Origin: Lotus japonicus
Lineage: Eukaryota; Streptophyta; Magnoliopsida; Fabales; Fabaceae
Direction of reading: 5' to 3'
Length of the DNA: 64,000 nucleotides
NCBI RefSeq assembly: GCF_012489685.1
Contig: NC_080043.1
Location: 34,429,987-34,493,986 of the forward strand
A program made the position numbers and the translations under genes. This document shows, one piece after another, positions 22,146 through 33,248 of the stretch. Below the pieces are notes generated by a model, which saw nothing but the letters and a program-made list of their open reading frames with translations, did not search any database and was not told the origin of the DNA. The first letter of the stretch is position 1. Each line of letters begins with the position of its first letter.

Positions 22146-22914
22146 TCAAGGGAGCCGGCGACAGAATAAAGGCGCGGCGAGGAGACTGAAGAACTAGGAC
22201 AAAAATAAAGATGCACACTTTTTCTCCACCACGAGAGTTTTTTAACGAGGCATCCCTCGAATGAAAAACCTTTTTTCAAATCAAATATACAAGGATATTT
22301 TCAGCAATACTCCTAACCCTCAACTGAATTGAGACGGCAACCTGGTGGGAAAAATTCCCTGAAGGTGGCGATCCCAACACGACCTTGATGTCTGGGGATC
22401 GCTCCAAAAAGTCTGGCACTGACCGTAGCCACCCGTTGGCGACGTGTGCGAATAAGCTTCTTATCCCAAGAACCTTCCCGAAATATGGGCGAGTCAAGTC
22501 TCCCCGAAACGCGGGCGAGCATTTTTAACTAGGCCAAGCCTTGGGCAACCCACATGGTCATTGGGTCCCGAGCAACCATAAGTCCCCGCCTAATAAGGCT
22601 GGTAGGGCCACACCTGATCTTACGGGAAACGCGTGTGAACAAAGCCTCGGTCAAAGACTGAGCAAAAGTCCTAGTTATACCCAGCACACTCTCAAGGTTA
22701 TTCACGCGAATCTCGGATTCAAGCACTGGAGACATGGGCGAAATGGCAACGTAACGTAGGGAGGGACACGTAGCGAGTTGCCAGACTCGCTCATCCATTC
22801 ATTCATTCATTCATCCATTCATTTATCCATTCACTATGTATTTGCTCGTTTATTCATTAAAACATGCGGTCATAAAGAAAAATTATTTTATTCATTAAAG
22901 CCAGTTGAGTACAT
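22146..22914. other. Gypsy-1 non-coding region after pol, with ATTC microsatellite
   Basis: I see no gene. An imperfect (ATTC)n/(ATCC) tract lies at about 22788-22845. The beginning resembles the region after pol in Gypsy-2. Confidence 0.6.
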
Positions 22915-23320
22915 TCAAAATGGAGGATTCATCCTCATTACATGATACCGATCTAGCATTGCTGCTAGCTGCCTATCTAAGATATGCCTCTGAAATATCA
23001 GTTGCGCCATCTCATTCTTGCACTCTTCCTTTCGCTCCTCTGTGTCATCTTCTCAGAGCTCCAGTTCCCATTCCCAACTACCAATCTGTCTGGTGACTTC
23101 AGCCTCCTCTTGGAGGAGCCCACCTAGCTCCTCCACGTATTCCAGAAAGATACGAATGGCCGCATCCAGAACCGGATTCAACTCCATTGCCAACAACCAA
23201 CAGACTAGCTGACGGATGTGGCCTACTGACGTCCTCCGGTAGTACAATGCGGCATACAGGTTCTGCTTGAAAGCTCTTTCTCTCAATTCGTTCAGAGCTC
23301 TCTCATAGTTTGCCTTGGAT
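22915..23320 (-). pseudogene. Small antisense coiled-coil ORF in Gypsy-1, homologous to one in Copia-2
   Basis: Minus-strand frame from about 23320 to the stop at 22915-22917. It contains ALNELRERAFKQNLY, then ELNPVLDAAIRIFLEYVEEL, one internal TGA at 23053-23055, and ends MRMNPPF. The Copia-2 ORF at 44886-45278 has LEELRRKAFEEDLF, DLRPELKNDLKEFLAFVEEV and the end MRRDPPF at matching positions. No ATG is seen at the start here. Leu/Glu-rich helices suggest a coiled coil. Function and family are unknown to me. Confidence 0.7.
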
Positions 23321-23808
23321 GATTCTTTTCAAGTTTGTTCCTCTCCCTCAGATAGCCCTGCTATTTATATTCATGGAACGCTCGCTAGCATTTAACATTG
23401 AAACACCTTTCCGAGACTCCGTTACCAAGGTCATCTTTGAATGTCTTAAATTCACTTGGCCGGTGTTAAACGATGATCCTCGGTTGGGATTAAAAGGATG
23501 AGGCGTTTCGGGAATCAAAGTCAGGAATTTGCAGGTTGGTTGACCCGCGCGTTCGCAGCCATGGGTTCCCTTAGCGTGTTACATGCGGCTTACACGAGCC
23601 AGATCACTAGGACTCATGATGGGCATGGCTCTAACGGGGAGGGGTGGGGACCCGAACTTTGTTGCGGCCGACTTACTCAGTTAAAAATAAAGTAATAAAC
23701 AAGTAGAGCGAAAAAAAAAAGGTAAAACATGACAAAGAAAAACACAAAGGGAGCTCAGAATCTTCATTGCAAGAAGACAGGAAAATGAATTGTTGTTACA
23801 TGGCTGAT
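23321..23808. other. Gypsy-1 spacer between the two antisense ORFs
   Basis: No recognisable gene, repeat or signal in either strand. Confidence 0.5.
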
Positions 23809-25987
23809 TTAAGGATTATTAACATCTTTATCTTGCTCTACGTCTTCTTCGTTCAGGAAACGCTCGGAGACGAAGCCGGGACCGACCAATCCGGCGGGAG
23901 TCAACTTCTTGAATGATCCCATCTGGCTGAGATCAATTTGGGGGTAGAGGCGTTGAACTTGGGTTTTGGCGAGGAAGAAGCCACGACCGCGCTCGAAGAC
24001 AGCGGCAGCAACGGCATCTGACTCCATCTTTTCTTCTAAGGCCTTCGCGTCAGACTGAGCCTGGGCCTTTGCTGCAGACAGAGCCTCATTTTTCTTCGCC
24101 AGTTCAGCACGGAGGGTTTCAAGTTCCTCGCCCATTTAAGAGATGGCTTGATCCCTGGAGGCCACCAAATCTTCCTTCGCGTCGGACTCCAACTTCACCT
24201 CCTACTGGAGTTTTGCAAAGGCCCCTTCCAGTTCCGAAATCTTTTTGTCTCGAAACTCCCAACTAACCTCAGAACGGCTAATCTGCTCGGCCAACCCTTT
24301 GGGAAAGGAGGCTTCTTGGGAGGCTAGCTTGGCAAGAAGCGCCTTGCGCTCCTCAAGGAATCCAGCGTTGAGGGCGCGAAGGCGGACCACCTCCGACCGT
24401 AGTGCCTCGGCGTCTTTGGTGGACCACTTATAACGATGGAAAGCATGGAGAACTGTCGCCAAAGCACCCTCGGACACTCTATCTAAGCCCTGTTGTTGAA
24501 CCACTTCTTCCATCCTCACGACTTGTGCCGGTGTCAAGGATAGGGAAAATGGCAATCCCCGATTTACAGAACTTGGGGGCAGAGGCGAATTGTGACCCAA
24601 GGGTGGCGGTGGCGGTAAACTAGCAGATGGTGTCGAGCTTTGACCGAAGAGTGGAGGGACAACCGTCCCTTCAGGGGGCGATCTACCAACAGGATTACCC
24701 CGGGCGTTGAGCGAAGAAGCTGGAGTCACCTTGGGGGTCCGCTGGGCTGAGCCGCCTTAAGAGTCTCCTCGGGACCATGAGAAGCTGTGGTGGTAGCGGG
24801 GACGCTCTCCCCGCCAGAGGAAGAGGTAGAAGTCAAGGGGTGTAGCTTCTTGGGGGGCGGTTGGGAGGCTCCCTCGCCAAGAGCCCGTTTTCCACTTTCA
24901 CCCGCCAGGGCTGTTGAAGAAGATGTTTTGTCGCCCTTCAGGTTGACCCGGGGGGGGGAATGGGATGTTCTTTTTCTTTTCAAAGGCGGCTAGAAGGTCC
25001 GCACTGGCGAAATTCATCTTCCCTGAAACAAAGGGCAACAAAAGAGTCAGCAGGGGGTAAGAAGTGTAAAATAAACAAGGGATAAGGGACAAAGCAGGGC
25101 CTGGCAAGAAAACCTAAGTAAGCGGGAGTTGATGAAATTATGGCTTTACCAATCACACGAGAGCAGTCTAAGACCCGGAGTTTAGCTAGGAAGCTGATAA
25201 CGACTTTGTCCTCAGGAGTTAGAGAATCCTCAGGTGGGTCGACTACCGGGGATACTTCTTGGGTCCAGTAGAAGGGAAATCGGGCGGTACCGTCCCTTAG
25301 GGCAAAAATCTCGGGGTATTCGTGAGATACCACGATCTTGAAATACCTTCGGGCGAGGTCGGTGGTGATTGTGGAGTAAAAGGGGTTGAAGCATTGGCGG
25401 TTGGGTCTAGCTTCCAAGGAGACCTAGCTGCGTGGTGGTGAAGGCTGGGCGGACGCCCCATAGAAGTAAAAGAAGTGACAAGGCTCGGGCTCTTGCTGGA
25501 TTGCGTCACAGAGGATTTCAAAGCATCGCAGGAAAGCCCAGATGTTGGGGTGAAGCTGACACGGAGCGACGTTGATACTACGCAACACGGAGCAAACAAA
25601 CGGAGAGAAGGGAAACCTGATTCCCAAACTTGTGAACAAGTACTCATACACATAGAAGAAGTGGGGGTGATTCACGAGGTGGTCAGGGAGGCGAATCCAA
25701 GGGCGCTCGGAGGCTGAGCAACCGCCATAGTACAGAATGTTGTCAAGAGGTTTCTCGTGACAAAACCCACCAGACTCTGAGGAAATTTCGCAGATGGACG
25801 ACCACTGCTTTAAACTGGACGGCTGGTTAGGAATTGTCCCGGCCGGGAGGCCCCTTACCATAGGAACTGGCAAGGATTCCAAAGACTTAGCTCGGAAAGA
25901 GACAATGTCTTTTTTATCGAGCGGAACTCCCCCGAGGGGGAGGGTCGACACGGGGAACGTACCGTAAGGGGGTGGCAACAGTGACAT
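23809..25987 (-). pseudogene. Gypsy-1 antisense gene (Tat aORF), two coding exons, several lesions
   Basis: The minus strand starts at ATG 25985-25987 (MSLLPPPYG). Exon 1 (25987-25150) carries a domain like the Pfam 'putative gypsy type transposon' family: FPFSPFVCSVLRSINVAPCQ, then LHPNIWAFLRCFEILCD, and FPFYWTQE. The intron 25149-25023 has GT...TTTCAG borders and joins in phase to exon 2 (from 25022, GKMNFASADLL), a Pro/Ser-rich, then coiled-coil region with a conserved end (GFFLAKTQVQ...DLSQMGSFKKL). Lesions: TAG at 25424-25426, a frameshift in the G9 run near 24950, another near 24735, TAG near 24199 and TAA near 24136. The layout matches Gypsy-2 (47373-49512). Tat-lineage antisense ORFs are known (for example in Grande elements); their function is not. 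Confidence 0.82.
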
Positions 25988-26583
25988 TGCAGTTGAGTTC
26001 TTAGTTCAGCGCCTTGAAGCCATTAAAGGAAAGGGCACGGGAAATGAAAATTACTTTAAAGTTGCAAAGACTCACCGGGAGAAGGGGCGGCGCGTGGGGC
26101 ACTGTGAGAACTGAGGCAATGGTCTGTTGAAGGGGTTTCGCACGTAAAAAGGGTGGCCAGGAGTTGGGGTTGCGAAAGGAGTAAGGGATGGGGAAATAGC
26201 GTCTTTATAGGAGGGGGATGATGATGATCGAGGGGAAACGTGTGAGGGAGTGTTGTGGGCAGTTAAGAAACGTGGAGGGAAGGTGGAAAATTGTGCACCA
26301 TATCGACGGAGAAATGATTGCGGTTGCGGGATTTCGGGGAGTGGGAATGGCGCAATAAATGGAAACTGCAATAGTTGAAGCTAATTGGTTCAAATTCAAA
26401 CTAACAGGCTTTTGTGGGGATTCGAGGGGACATTTCAAGGAAGGCAGTTGGGATTCTGCAGTCCTCTGCTGCCACGTGGCATAGGACCAATGCGTGTCAA
26501 GCCACCACGACTCATGACACATGCATGACTGCAACTGGGCGAGAAAACCAAGCGTTATTGATGGCTGTCGCCAGCAGCCCACT
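25988..26583 (-). promoter_or_regulatory. Leader and presumed promoter side of the Gypsy-1 antisense gene
   Basis: A minus-strand donor site CCCG|GTGAGT at 26076/26075 lies upstream of the ATG, as in Gypsy-2 (CTCCG|GTGAGT at 49598/49597), which suggests a 5'-UTR intron. The promoter itself is not located. Confidence 0.5.
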
Positions 26584-26780
26584 TGTGGACTCGGGAGACC
26601 GAAGAAACTTGCTAAGAGGACCAAAATTAGTCTTAGGCTCTAGTTGTCAAGCCATAAAAGCTTGAAATTCAGTTACTTTCTCTCTCTAAGCGGTTACGCT
26701 CTAAACTCTCTCTAGATTCTCACATCACGATCCTTTCACTATGGGTACTGTACCTCATCTCTATGTTCTTGGATATAACA
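26584..26780 (+). repeat. Gypsy-1 3' LTR (start uncertain)
   Basis: The end at 26780 (GGATATAACA) is fixed by the match to 19948-20012. The start is a guess: TGTGGACTCGGGAGACC at 26584 resembles the Gypsy-2 LTR start (TGTGGACTGGG), but no good polypurine tract precedes it and the LTR may begin further left. Confidence 0.45.
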
Positions 26781-26851
26781 TTTTCAAAAATGGGCAAAAC
26801 CCAGATGCAAAAAGCTTTCAGATTTGGGACATAAATGAGATCGAGAGGGGG

Positions 26852-28237
26852 TGTAACACCCCACTTTCCGTTATTAGGTTATTTATTATTTTATTTTAAT
26901 TATTATTATGATATATGGTAATTAAGTGATTTTATTAGATAATTAAGTGATTAAATTAAATAAGGTGTTTAATGCACGACACGCTGGGGTGCGCGCGCGT
27001 GGTTGATGCTCGGTGTGTGGTGGTGCGCGCGCGCAGGGAGATGGCGGGTTTTTGGAGAAAATTAGGAAAAATCCAGTTTTTGTATAATAAGTTGCAGAAT
27101 CTATCATATATGAATTATATTTAATTTACATCTGTTTAATAGTTCATTATATGGTGTTGTTTCTGAATTGATGTTATATGTTAAGTTGCTAAGTTACTGT
27201 GACTACAAGTTGTGTAATTGATAACATGTAAGCTATGTTTTGTGAAATTGGAGATGATTCGTATTGTTGAACTGGAGATGAATATGCTAAAATAATTAGG
27301 ACTTTGAGATGGTCTAAATATGCATATGTTAGTTGAGTGTTGCACATTACACTGCATAGTTGTCAAGATGCAATGTTTGCTAGTTCTCGTGGGGGCTAGT
27401 GACTTGTCCCAAAACTGGAGATAGTTTTGAAAGCCTAGAGGACGGGCTTTATTGGAGGTTATCAGTCTGGAGAGGACTCGGTGATACAGCTAATGATAAC
27501 ACTTTGGTACCAATGACATTTACACAAGGTCTCACTTGAGTCATATGTGTTATTGTAAAATTGTTATATTAGGCCTTAGGGAGCTGTTGATGTTAATTAA
27601 TGATAATTGTGATATTTTTGGAGCGGTTTGATGTTGTGGTAATTGGAGACAATTATATTTGTTTTACTTGAGCTGTTAATTATGGAGTACTGTCATATCT
27701 GTGAAGTAGATTGATTATATTAAATTACATAATTTATTATTTGTTAGTAAGGTGTGAAGCAGTTGTGGAACATATATAAGCTTTTACATTACTTATTATT
27801 ATGCTTATCCAGATGATATGAGTTCTCACCCTTCTGTAGGAATGATGTTTTATGCGACATCGTTCAGGTACCGAGGATAGTGAGACTTCTCGCAAGGGTT
27901 AGCCGGAGAAGCTAGTCTTTTATATGTGATTTAGTTATGGGAGTCATGCTCTGTTATGTAACACGGGAAAACGTTTAGTGTTTTACCTGAATGTTAAGAG
28001 TTATTTCATGTACTCTCTTTCTTTATTTTTGGATTGTGTTAAATTTTGGAGTTGAAATAAATTCGTTGTGCTATGCATATGATGTTGAGACATCAAAGTT
28101 AAAAATTTATATCTAAATTATGAGCATGACAGGTGTTTTGATTTTTGTTTCTAAAGAATAAATGTGATATCCTCTGTGCTATGCATTTTACTTTAATTTA
28201 TGCTATAATATTTACGCGAGGTTTAGAGGGTGTTACA
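26852..28237 (+). mobile_element. Probable solo LTR, Gypsy type
   Basis: A 1.39-kb segment with TGTAACACCCCAC at the start and GGTGTTACA at the end, the inverted ends typical of plant Gypsy LTRs. It has no coding region. The flanks GGGGG (26847-26851) and GAGGG (28238-28242) fit a 5-bp TSD only with one mismatch, so the TSD is weak. An alternating GC/GT tract lies near 26990-27040. Confidence 0.65.
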
Positions 28238-28499
28238 GAGGGCGATGGCATGGGACCGATTTCGCGACGGCCAGGGATGAAACGACGGTGGTCTGGGTCG
28301 GTGGGTCCTTACTGCGTGGTGGACAAGGAGATCGGGATGAAATGGCAGTGGTCTGGGCTGTTTTGGGTTCTGTGATGTGGGAAGGGTTGCAGCAGTAGCT
28401 ATGGCGGAGGTTAGAATGAGAAAGGAGGCTGGTTGGTTTATTAAAATAAAGAAATAGGTTTATTTAATAATTAACACAATTGGAATAAATTAAAAAAAA
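28238..28499. other. Intergenic stretch
   Basis: Continues the sequence left of the solo LTR. No gene or signal recognised. Confidence 0.4.
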
Positions 28500-28668
28500 A
28501 TACGCGTGGAATTGATGAATGTGTAAAAAAATGAGCCACATAAGCATGAAACACAGGTAGGGACTTATTTAGATTAAAAAAAAATCCAAGGATCCTAAAT
28601 CGGGAATTTTTTCAGAGACTTATTTCCATACTCCATACAATTTGAGGGACCTCTAGAGTATTTAAGCC
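28500..28668. mobile_element. Fragment of a MULE MITE
   Basis: Matches the right half of the complete element at 50792-51417: GAGCCACATA, GGGACTTATT, and the terminus GAGGGACCTCTAGAGTATTTAAGCC. The other end is missing. Confidence 0.75.
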
Positions 28669-28843
28669 TATTTTTTATGCTTCTAGATAGGAAACATCTT
28701 TTAGGTAACATCTCTATTCTTCAAGCATATTTGTCTTATCACGCCAGTGAGGATGATTGCTCACTAGTAATGCGTTGAAATAGGATAATTAACAATAACT
28801 TAGAACTGAATTAATATTCTAAGAGGCAGAACTAGTAATCAAA

Positions 28844-29222
28844 GGTGGACTGGGCGGGACATAAAGATTCCTTAAGCCCGCCCAAATCAAGCCATCAACC
28901 GAACGAATGCAGCCATGGCGGGAATTGGCGATATAACAAGTATTCTTGCTCTCCCTTTAGACAGACCCACAAGCCAGCTGGAAGATTCCTTTGGATTTGT
29001 CTTATATGCATAGAGATTTGGGCCCTGATTGTCAGGCCCAAATATAGGAAAAGCCCACATCATGACCACACCCTCTATAAAAGGGGAGGTCATCATCTTG
29101 TACGAATCACCTTTTGAACATTTAATGAGAATATACCTTTTGTGACATATTTGCCATTTTAGTGCTATGCTAGGGTTTACTTTCTGTCAGTCTCTTACGT
29201 AAGCTTTCCCTAGTACAGAACA
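28844..29222 (+). repeat. Gypsy-2 5' LTR
   Basis: It aligns with the 3' LTR without gaps. The first base is G where the 3' copy has T (TG...CA ends). TATA box TATAAAAGG at 29076-29084. It ends GTACAGAACA just before the primer binding site. Confidence 0.88.
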
Positions 29223-29223
29223 T

Positions 29224-29239
29224 TGGCGCCGTCTGTGGG
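29224..29239 (+). promoter_or_regulatory. Gypsy-2 primer binding site
   Basis: TGGCGCCGTCTGTGGG follows the LTR after one base. This is the usual primer site motif of plant Tat/Athila-type Gypsy elements. Confidence 0.85.
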
Positions 29240-29286
29240 TCTAACCTCGATCTACCAGTTGACGTAGAGGGTGAGAGTTACGATCC

Positions 29287-31017
29287 ATGGAAACCCGTTC
29301 GTGTGGTGTGGGCCGCCGTGATCATCGCCGGAGAGGTGGTGGTCGTCAGGGCGGCCGCGGCGGCGGACGATACAACAACCGTGCAATACCTCAAGAGCAG
29401 GAGTAGGAGGCTTCCTCGGAAGGGGTTCACTCAGTGGCGCAGTCACCAGCGTCGTTGGCGAATCTAGATCCGGGAAGGCCTTCAGATCTAATAGCCAAAT
29501 CAGATCCAGGTGTCAGGCGACGATCAACGCCGCCTGAATACGTGAATCTCGAAGACCTTAAAAACAACGCTCCGAGGAAAACACAAGAAGTAGTGACGGG
29601 TATCACGCCTGCGGCTTTGCAACAAATGTTGGATACTTTGCAAAAAGTACAAAGCCAAAACGAGCAGTTGCAAGCCCAGGTGGAGTATTTAACCCAGCGG
29701 CAAGATTATAAGCAAGGACAATGTCTTGAGGCCGAGGATGTCGTCGAGTTTCAACCTTTTGTTCCAGCCATCACAAAGGTGGGCATACCAAAGAATTTGC
29801 AAACGATGGCTTTAGACGCCTTTTCGGGCGACTCTGACCCCATGGAACACTTGCGCTACTTTAACACCAAAATGGTTATTGGTGGGGCGACAGATGAGGT
29901 GAAGTGTAGATTGTTACCTTCAACATTCAAGGGAATGGCGATGCAATGGTTCATCCGACAGCCGCCCTTTTCCATTGACAATTTTACAGACTTGTCCACC
30001 AAATTCTTGACTCAATTCTCCGCCAACAAAACTACCAAAGCAACCATGTTTGACCTCATCAGCATACATCAACAGCCAGGAGAGAAGCTCAAAAACTACA
30101 TGGCGTGCTTCAGTAAAATGGTTGTTCAACTGGAGGAGGACAACCCGGATGTGTGCATGGCGTCTTTCAAAAATGGCCTTAGGGCGGGGGATTTGAATCG
30201 AGATTTAACCAGACGACCGGCGAGGGACATGATGGACCTTCGTGCTCGCGTTCAGGAATTCATTTTGATTGAGCAAGACGATCAGAAAAAGCAAGAAAGG
30301 GAGGAGGGGCGAAAACACGTCCAGCCTGGCGGCGTTGCGCAGGAAAAACACAAGACTGGAAAGGAAACAAGGGTAGCTTAAACTCCACGTATTCCAAGAC
30401 CCGACCCCTATCAAAATTCCAAGCCCGGATTCCAGAATACGTGGCACAGAAATCCCCAAGGCACCACTACAGCCCCGGCTGGCCAACAAGGAGCTTCGCC
30501 AACTCCAGTCCCACTTACTAAATTGAATGCTCCCCTAAGCACTATCTTGAGAGCAGTTGGACAGACAAATGCGGTGCAATATCCGCCACCGCCTAGGCGA
30601 CCACCAGCTAATGTGGATACAAACAGATGGTGTGAGTACCACAAAACGTTGGGGCACACCACAGATAATTGTTGGAACTTGAGGCGGGAGATTGATAGGT
30701 TGATCAAGGTTGGCCATCTGGCGAATTTTGTTAAAGAGGCAGCAACATCAGAGGCCACTAAGGTAACTCAAGGGGACAAAGGCAAAGGAAAGGAGATAGT
30801 TGAAGAGTTGGGCGATCCTACGGGGGAATGCTTATCCATTGCAGGCGGATTTGGGGGGGGGGAGCAATTTCAAGCAAGGCCAGAAAGGGTTATGTGGCGG
30901 CAGTACATTCCGTACATGCGGCGTACGAGGGTGAATGCTGGTCGAATCACTCTCCCATTATATTCACCCCTCAGGATTTTGCACACGTTATCCCTCATGA
31001 CAATGACCCGATTGTAG
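29287..31017 (+). pseudogene. gag: Gypsy-2 gag
   Basis: ATG at 29287 begins an Arg/Gly-rich N-terminus (RRRGGGRQGGRGGGR). The gag core lies at about 29760-30290 (IPKNLQTMALDAFSGDSDP; FKGMAMQWFIRQPPFS; SANKTTKA), and a C-x2-H-x4-H-x4-C knuckle near 30630 (CEYHKTLGHTTDNC). Lesions: TAG at 29404-29406, TAA at 30379-30381, and a frameshift in the G8 run near 30855, after which the protein continues in the frame of the protease. The knuckle type is shared with Gypsy-1. Confidence 0.88.
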
Positions 31018-31445
31018 TGACAATCAGGGTTAACAATTACATGACGAAAAAAGTGTTTTTAGACCAGGGATCTTCGGCGGACATCATTTATGGAGATGCC
31101 TTTGATCGCCTGGGGTTAAAGGAGGCAGACTTGAAACCATATCAGGGAACCCTGGTGGGATTTACTGGAGACCGTGTCAATGTACGGGGATATGTAGAAA
31201 TACCAACAGCTTTTGGTGAAGGAGAGTTTGTCAAGAAATTTCAGGTGAAGTATCTAGTATTGGCGTGTAGGGCCAATTACAACGTACTCTTGGGGCGGGA
31301 CACCCTTAACAAGTTGTGTGTTGTAATTTCAACCGCTCATTTAACTGTCAAGTACCCAGCCTGCAATGGGAAGGTTGGGGTCCTTCATGTGGATCAGAGC
31401 GCAGCAAGAGAATGATATCTAAGAAGTGTGGCTCTCTATGGGTGA
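30856..31445 (+). pseudogene. Gypsy-2 aspartic protease region
   Basis: The frame after the G-run continues the polyprotein (YVAAVHSVHAAYEGE). The active-site motif VFLDQGSSADIIYGDAF is near 31045-31100 and a second conserved strand YNVLLGRDTLNKL near 31280-31315. TGA codons at 31413-31415 and 31443-31445 interrupt the linker to RT in the same frame; both look like single-base changes. Confidence 0.85.
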
Positions 31446-33248
31446 AAGGCCGCCAAGGAAAGCCACCGTATCACAGAGATTTTTCCACAAGAAGGGTTTA
31501 GCTTGGACCCAAGAGACGATGCAGATGATTTCCGCCCACAACCTTTGGAAGAAACAAAATCAGCACAAGTCAAGGATAAGGTTTTGAAAATCGGCAGCAG
31601 TTTAACAAAAGAACAAGAGGAAAGGTTAATCACCCTCTTGGGCGAGAATTTGGATCTTTTTGCATGGACAATTAATGACATACCAGGGATTGACCCCAAT
31701 GTGATCACTCATAAACTGGCAATACAGCCAGGAGCTAAACCAGTCATCCAACCAAGGCGAAGGATGAGTGATGAAAAGAACAAGGCGGTGCAAGTAGAAA
31801 CTGATAAGTTAATCAAGGCCCAATTTATTCACGAGGTGCAGTATCCAACCTGGCTCGCCAATGTAGTGATGGTCAAGAAAGCCAATGGGAAGTGGAGAAT
31901 GTGCACGGATTACACAAGCCTGAACAAAGTGTGTCCCAAAGACTCATATCCTCTTCCCAATGTCGATAAATTGGTGGATGGGGCCTCCGGAAACGAACTT
32001 TTAAGTCTCATGGATGCATATTCTGGGTATAATCAAATCATGATGCACCCTTCAGACGAGGAAAGTACGGCGTTCATGACTAGCCAGGCGAATTATTGTT
32101 ACAAAACTATGCCTTTTGGCTTGAAGAACGCAGGAGCCACATACCAACGCCTCATGGATAAAAAATTTTCAAAGCAAGTTGGAAGAAATATGGAAGTTTA
32201 TGTAGATGACATGATTGTTAAGTCCGCCAAGTCCAAGGATCATGGCGACGCTCTTAAGGAGGCATTTGCTCAGCTAAGAAAATATCAGATGAAGTTAAAT
32301 CTAGAGAAATGTTCATTTGGGACACAAGGGGGAAAGTTTTTGGGTTTCATGATAACATCAAGGGGGATTGAAGTAAACCCAGATAAAGGCAAGGCGATTC
32401 TAGAAATGAAAAGCCCGACAAGTGTCAAGGAAGTACAGCGATTAACAGGACGAATGGCTGCTTTAGCCCGTTTCTTGCCAATGGCGGGCGACAAAGCGGC
32501 TCCATTCTTCACTTGTTTGAAAAAGAATTCAAAGTTTCAATGGACAGAGGAATGTGAACAAGCTTTTACCAAATTAAAAGAATCACTAGCAACGTTGCCG
32601 GTACTATCCAAACCCACGCCAGGCGTTCCTTTGACGCTCTACTTGGCAGTCATGGATAGGGCGGTCAGTACGGTGTTGCTTCAGGAAGAAGGGAAGAAGC
32701 AGAAGATTATATATTTTGTGAGTCATACCCTGCAAGGTGCTGAGTTGCGATACCAAAAAATTGAGAAGGCGGCCCTGGCAATTCTAAAAACAGCGAGACG
32801 CCTTAGGCCATACTTCCAAATTTTCTCAATCAAAGTTAAAATTGATGTTCCTTTAAGACAAGTACTCCAGAAGCCTGACTTGTCTGGGCGATTGGTCAGC
32901 TGGTCAGTCGAGTTGTCTGAGTATGATATACAGTATGAGCCAAGGGGACAAGTTACAATCCAAAGCTTGATCGACTTCGTGGCGGAATTGACACCCACGG
33001 AAGGCGAGAAAACTCAAGGCGAGTGGATCCTGTCTGTTGATGGATCCTCAAACGACACTGGAAGTGGGGCTGGAATAACAATTGAAAGCCCGGATAAGAT
33101 GGTCATTGAACAATCTTTGAAGTTCGAGTTCAAGGCAAGCAATAACCAATCAGAATATGAGGCATTAATCGCCGGATTAAGGCTGGCCATTGAATTAGGC
33201 GTTCAGAAATTGTTCATCAAAGGCGACTCACAACTGGTCGTTAGATAG
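31446..33248 (+). CDS. Gypsy-2 reverse transcriptase and RNase H
   Basis: About 600 codons without a stop, in frame with the protease. The RT palm has NGKWRMCTDYTSLN near 31890, LMDAYSGYNQI near 32010 and catalytic YVDD near 32200. The RNase H domain of retroelements follows (RLTGRMAALARFLP; GKKQKIIYFVSHTL), then a second RNase H-like fold (LSVDGSSNDTGSGAG near 33040; SNNQSEYEALIAGLRLA), the dual arrangement known for Tat elements (archaeal-type RNase H). TAG at 33246-33248 ends it inside this second domain. Confidence 0.9.
   Translation, partial: KAAKESHRITEIFPQEGFSLDPRDDADDFRPQPLEETKSAQVKDKVLKIGSSLTKEQEERLITLLGENLDLFAWTINDIPGIDPNVITHKLAIQPGAKPVIQPRRRMSDEKNKAVQVETDKLIKAQFIHEVQYPTWLANVVMVKKANGKWRMCTDYTSLNKVCPKDSYPLPNVDKLVDGASGNELLSLMDAYSGYNQIMMHPSDEESTAFMTSQANYCYKTMPFGLKNAGATYQRLMDKKFSKQVGRNMEVYVDDMIVKSAKSKDHGDALKEAFAQLRKYQMKLNLEKCSFGTQGGKFLGFMITSRGIEVNPDKGKAILEMKSPTSVKEVQRLTGRMAALARFLPMAGDKAAPFFTCLKKNSKFQWTEECEQAFTKLKESLATLPVLSKPTPGVPLTLYLAVMDRAVSTVLLQEEGKKQKIIYFVSHTLQGAELRYQKIEKAALAILKTARRLRPYFQIFSIKVKIDVPLRQVLQKPDLSGRLVSWSVELSEYDIQYEPRGQVTIQSLIDFVAELTPTEGEKTQGEWILSVDGSSNDTGSGAGITIESPDKMVIEQSLKFEFKASNNQSEYEALIAGLRLAIELGVQKLFIKGDSQLVVR

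Larger units (their letters stand above)
19948..26780 (+). mobile_element. Gypsy-1: Tat-lineage LTR retrotransposon, internally deleted
   Basis: The last 65 bp of the 5' LTR (19948-20012) match the end of the 3' LTR (26716-26780); the rest of the 5' LTR was separated by the hAT insertion and must lie left of the window. Inside: gag, a scrambled gag segment with a large hairpin, a short pol remnant, a small antisense ORF and a large antisense gene. RT, RNase H and integrase are missing, so it cannot move by itself. The usual TGGCGCC primer site is not found after 20012; TTTGGATTTTCTG stands there instead. Confidence 0.85.

Noticed and set aside
22529..22798. Minus-strand frame of 89 codons in Gypsy-1
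   Set aside because: No counterpart in Gypsy-2 or Copia-2 and no recognisable motif; overlapping frames on both strands are equally open because of base composition.
26584..26715. Exact start of the Gypsy-1 3' LTR
   Set aside because: The 5' copy is missing from the window beyond 65 bp, so the start cannot be proven; TGTGGACT at 26584 is only a similarity to the Gypsy-2 LTR start.
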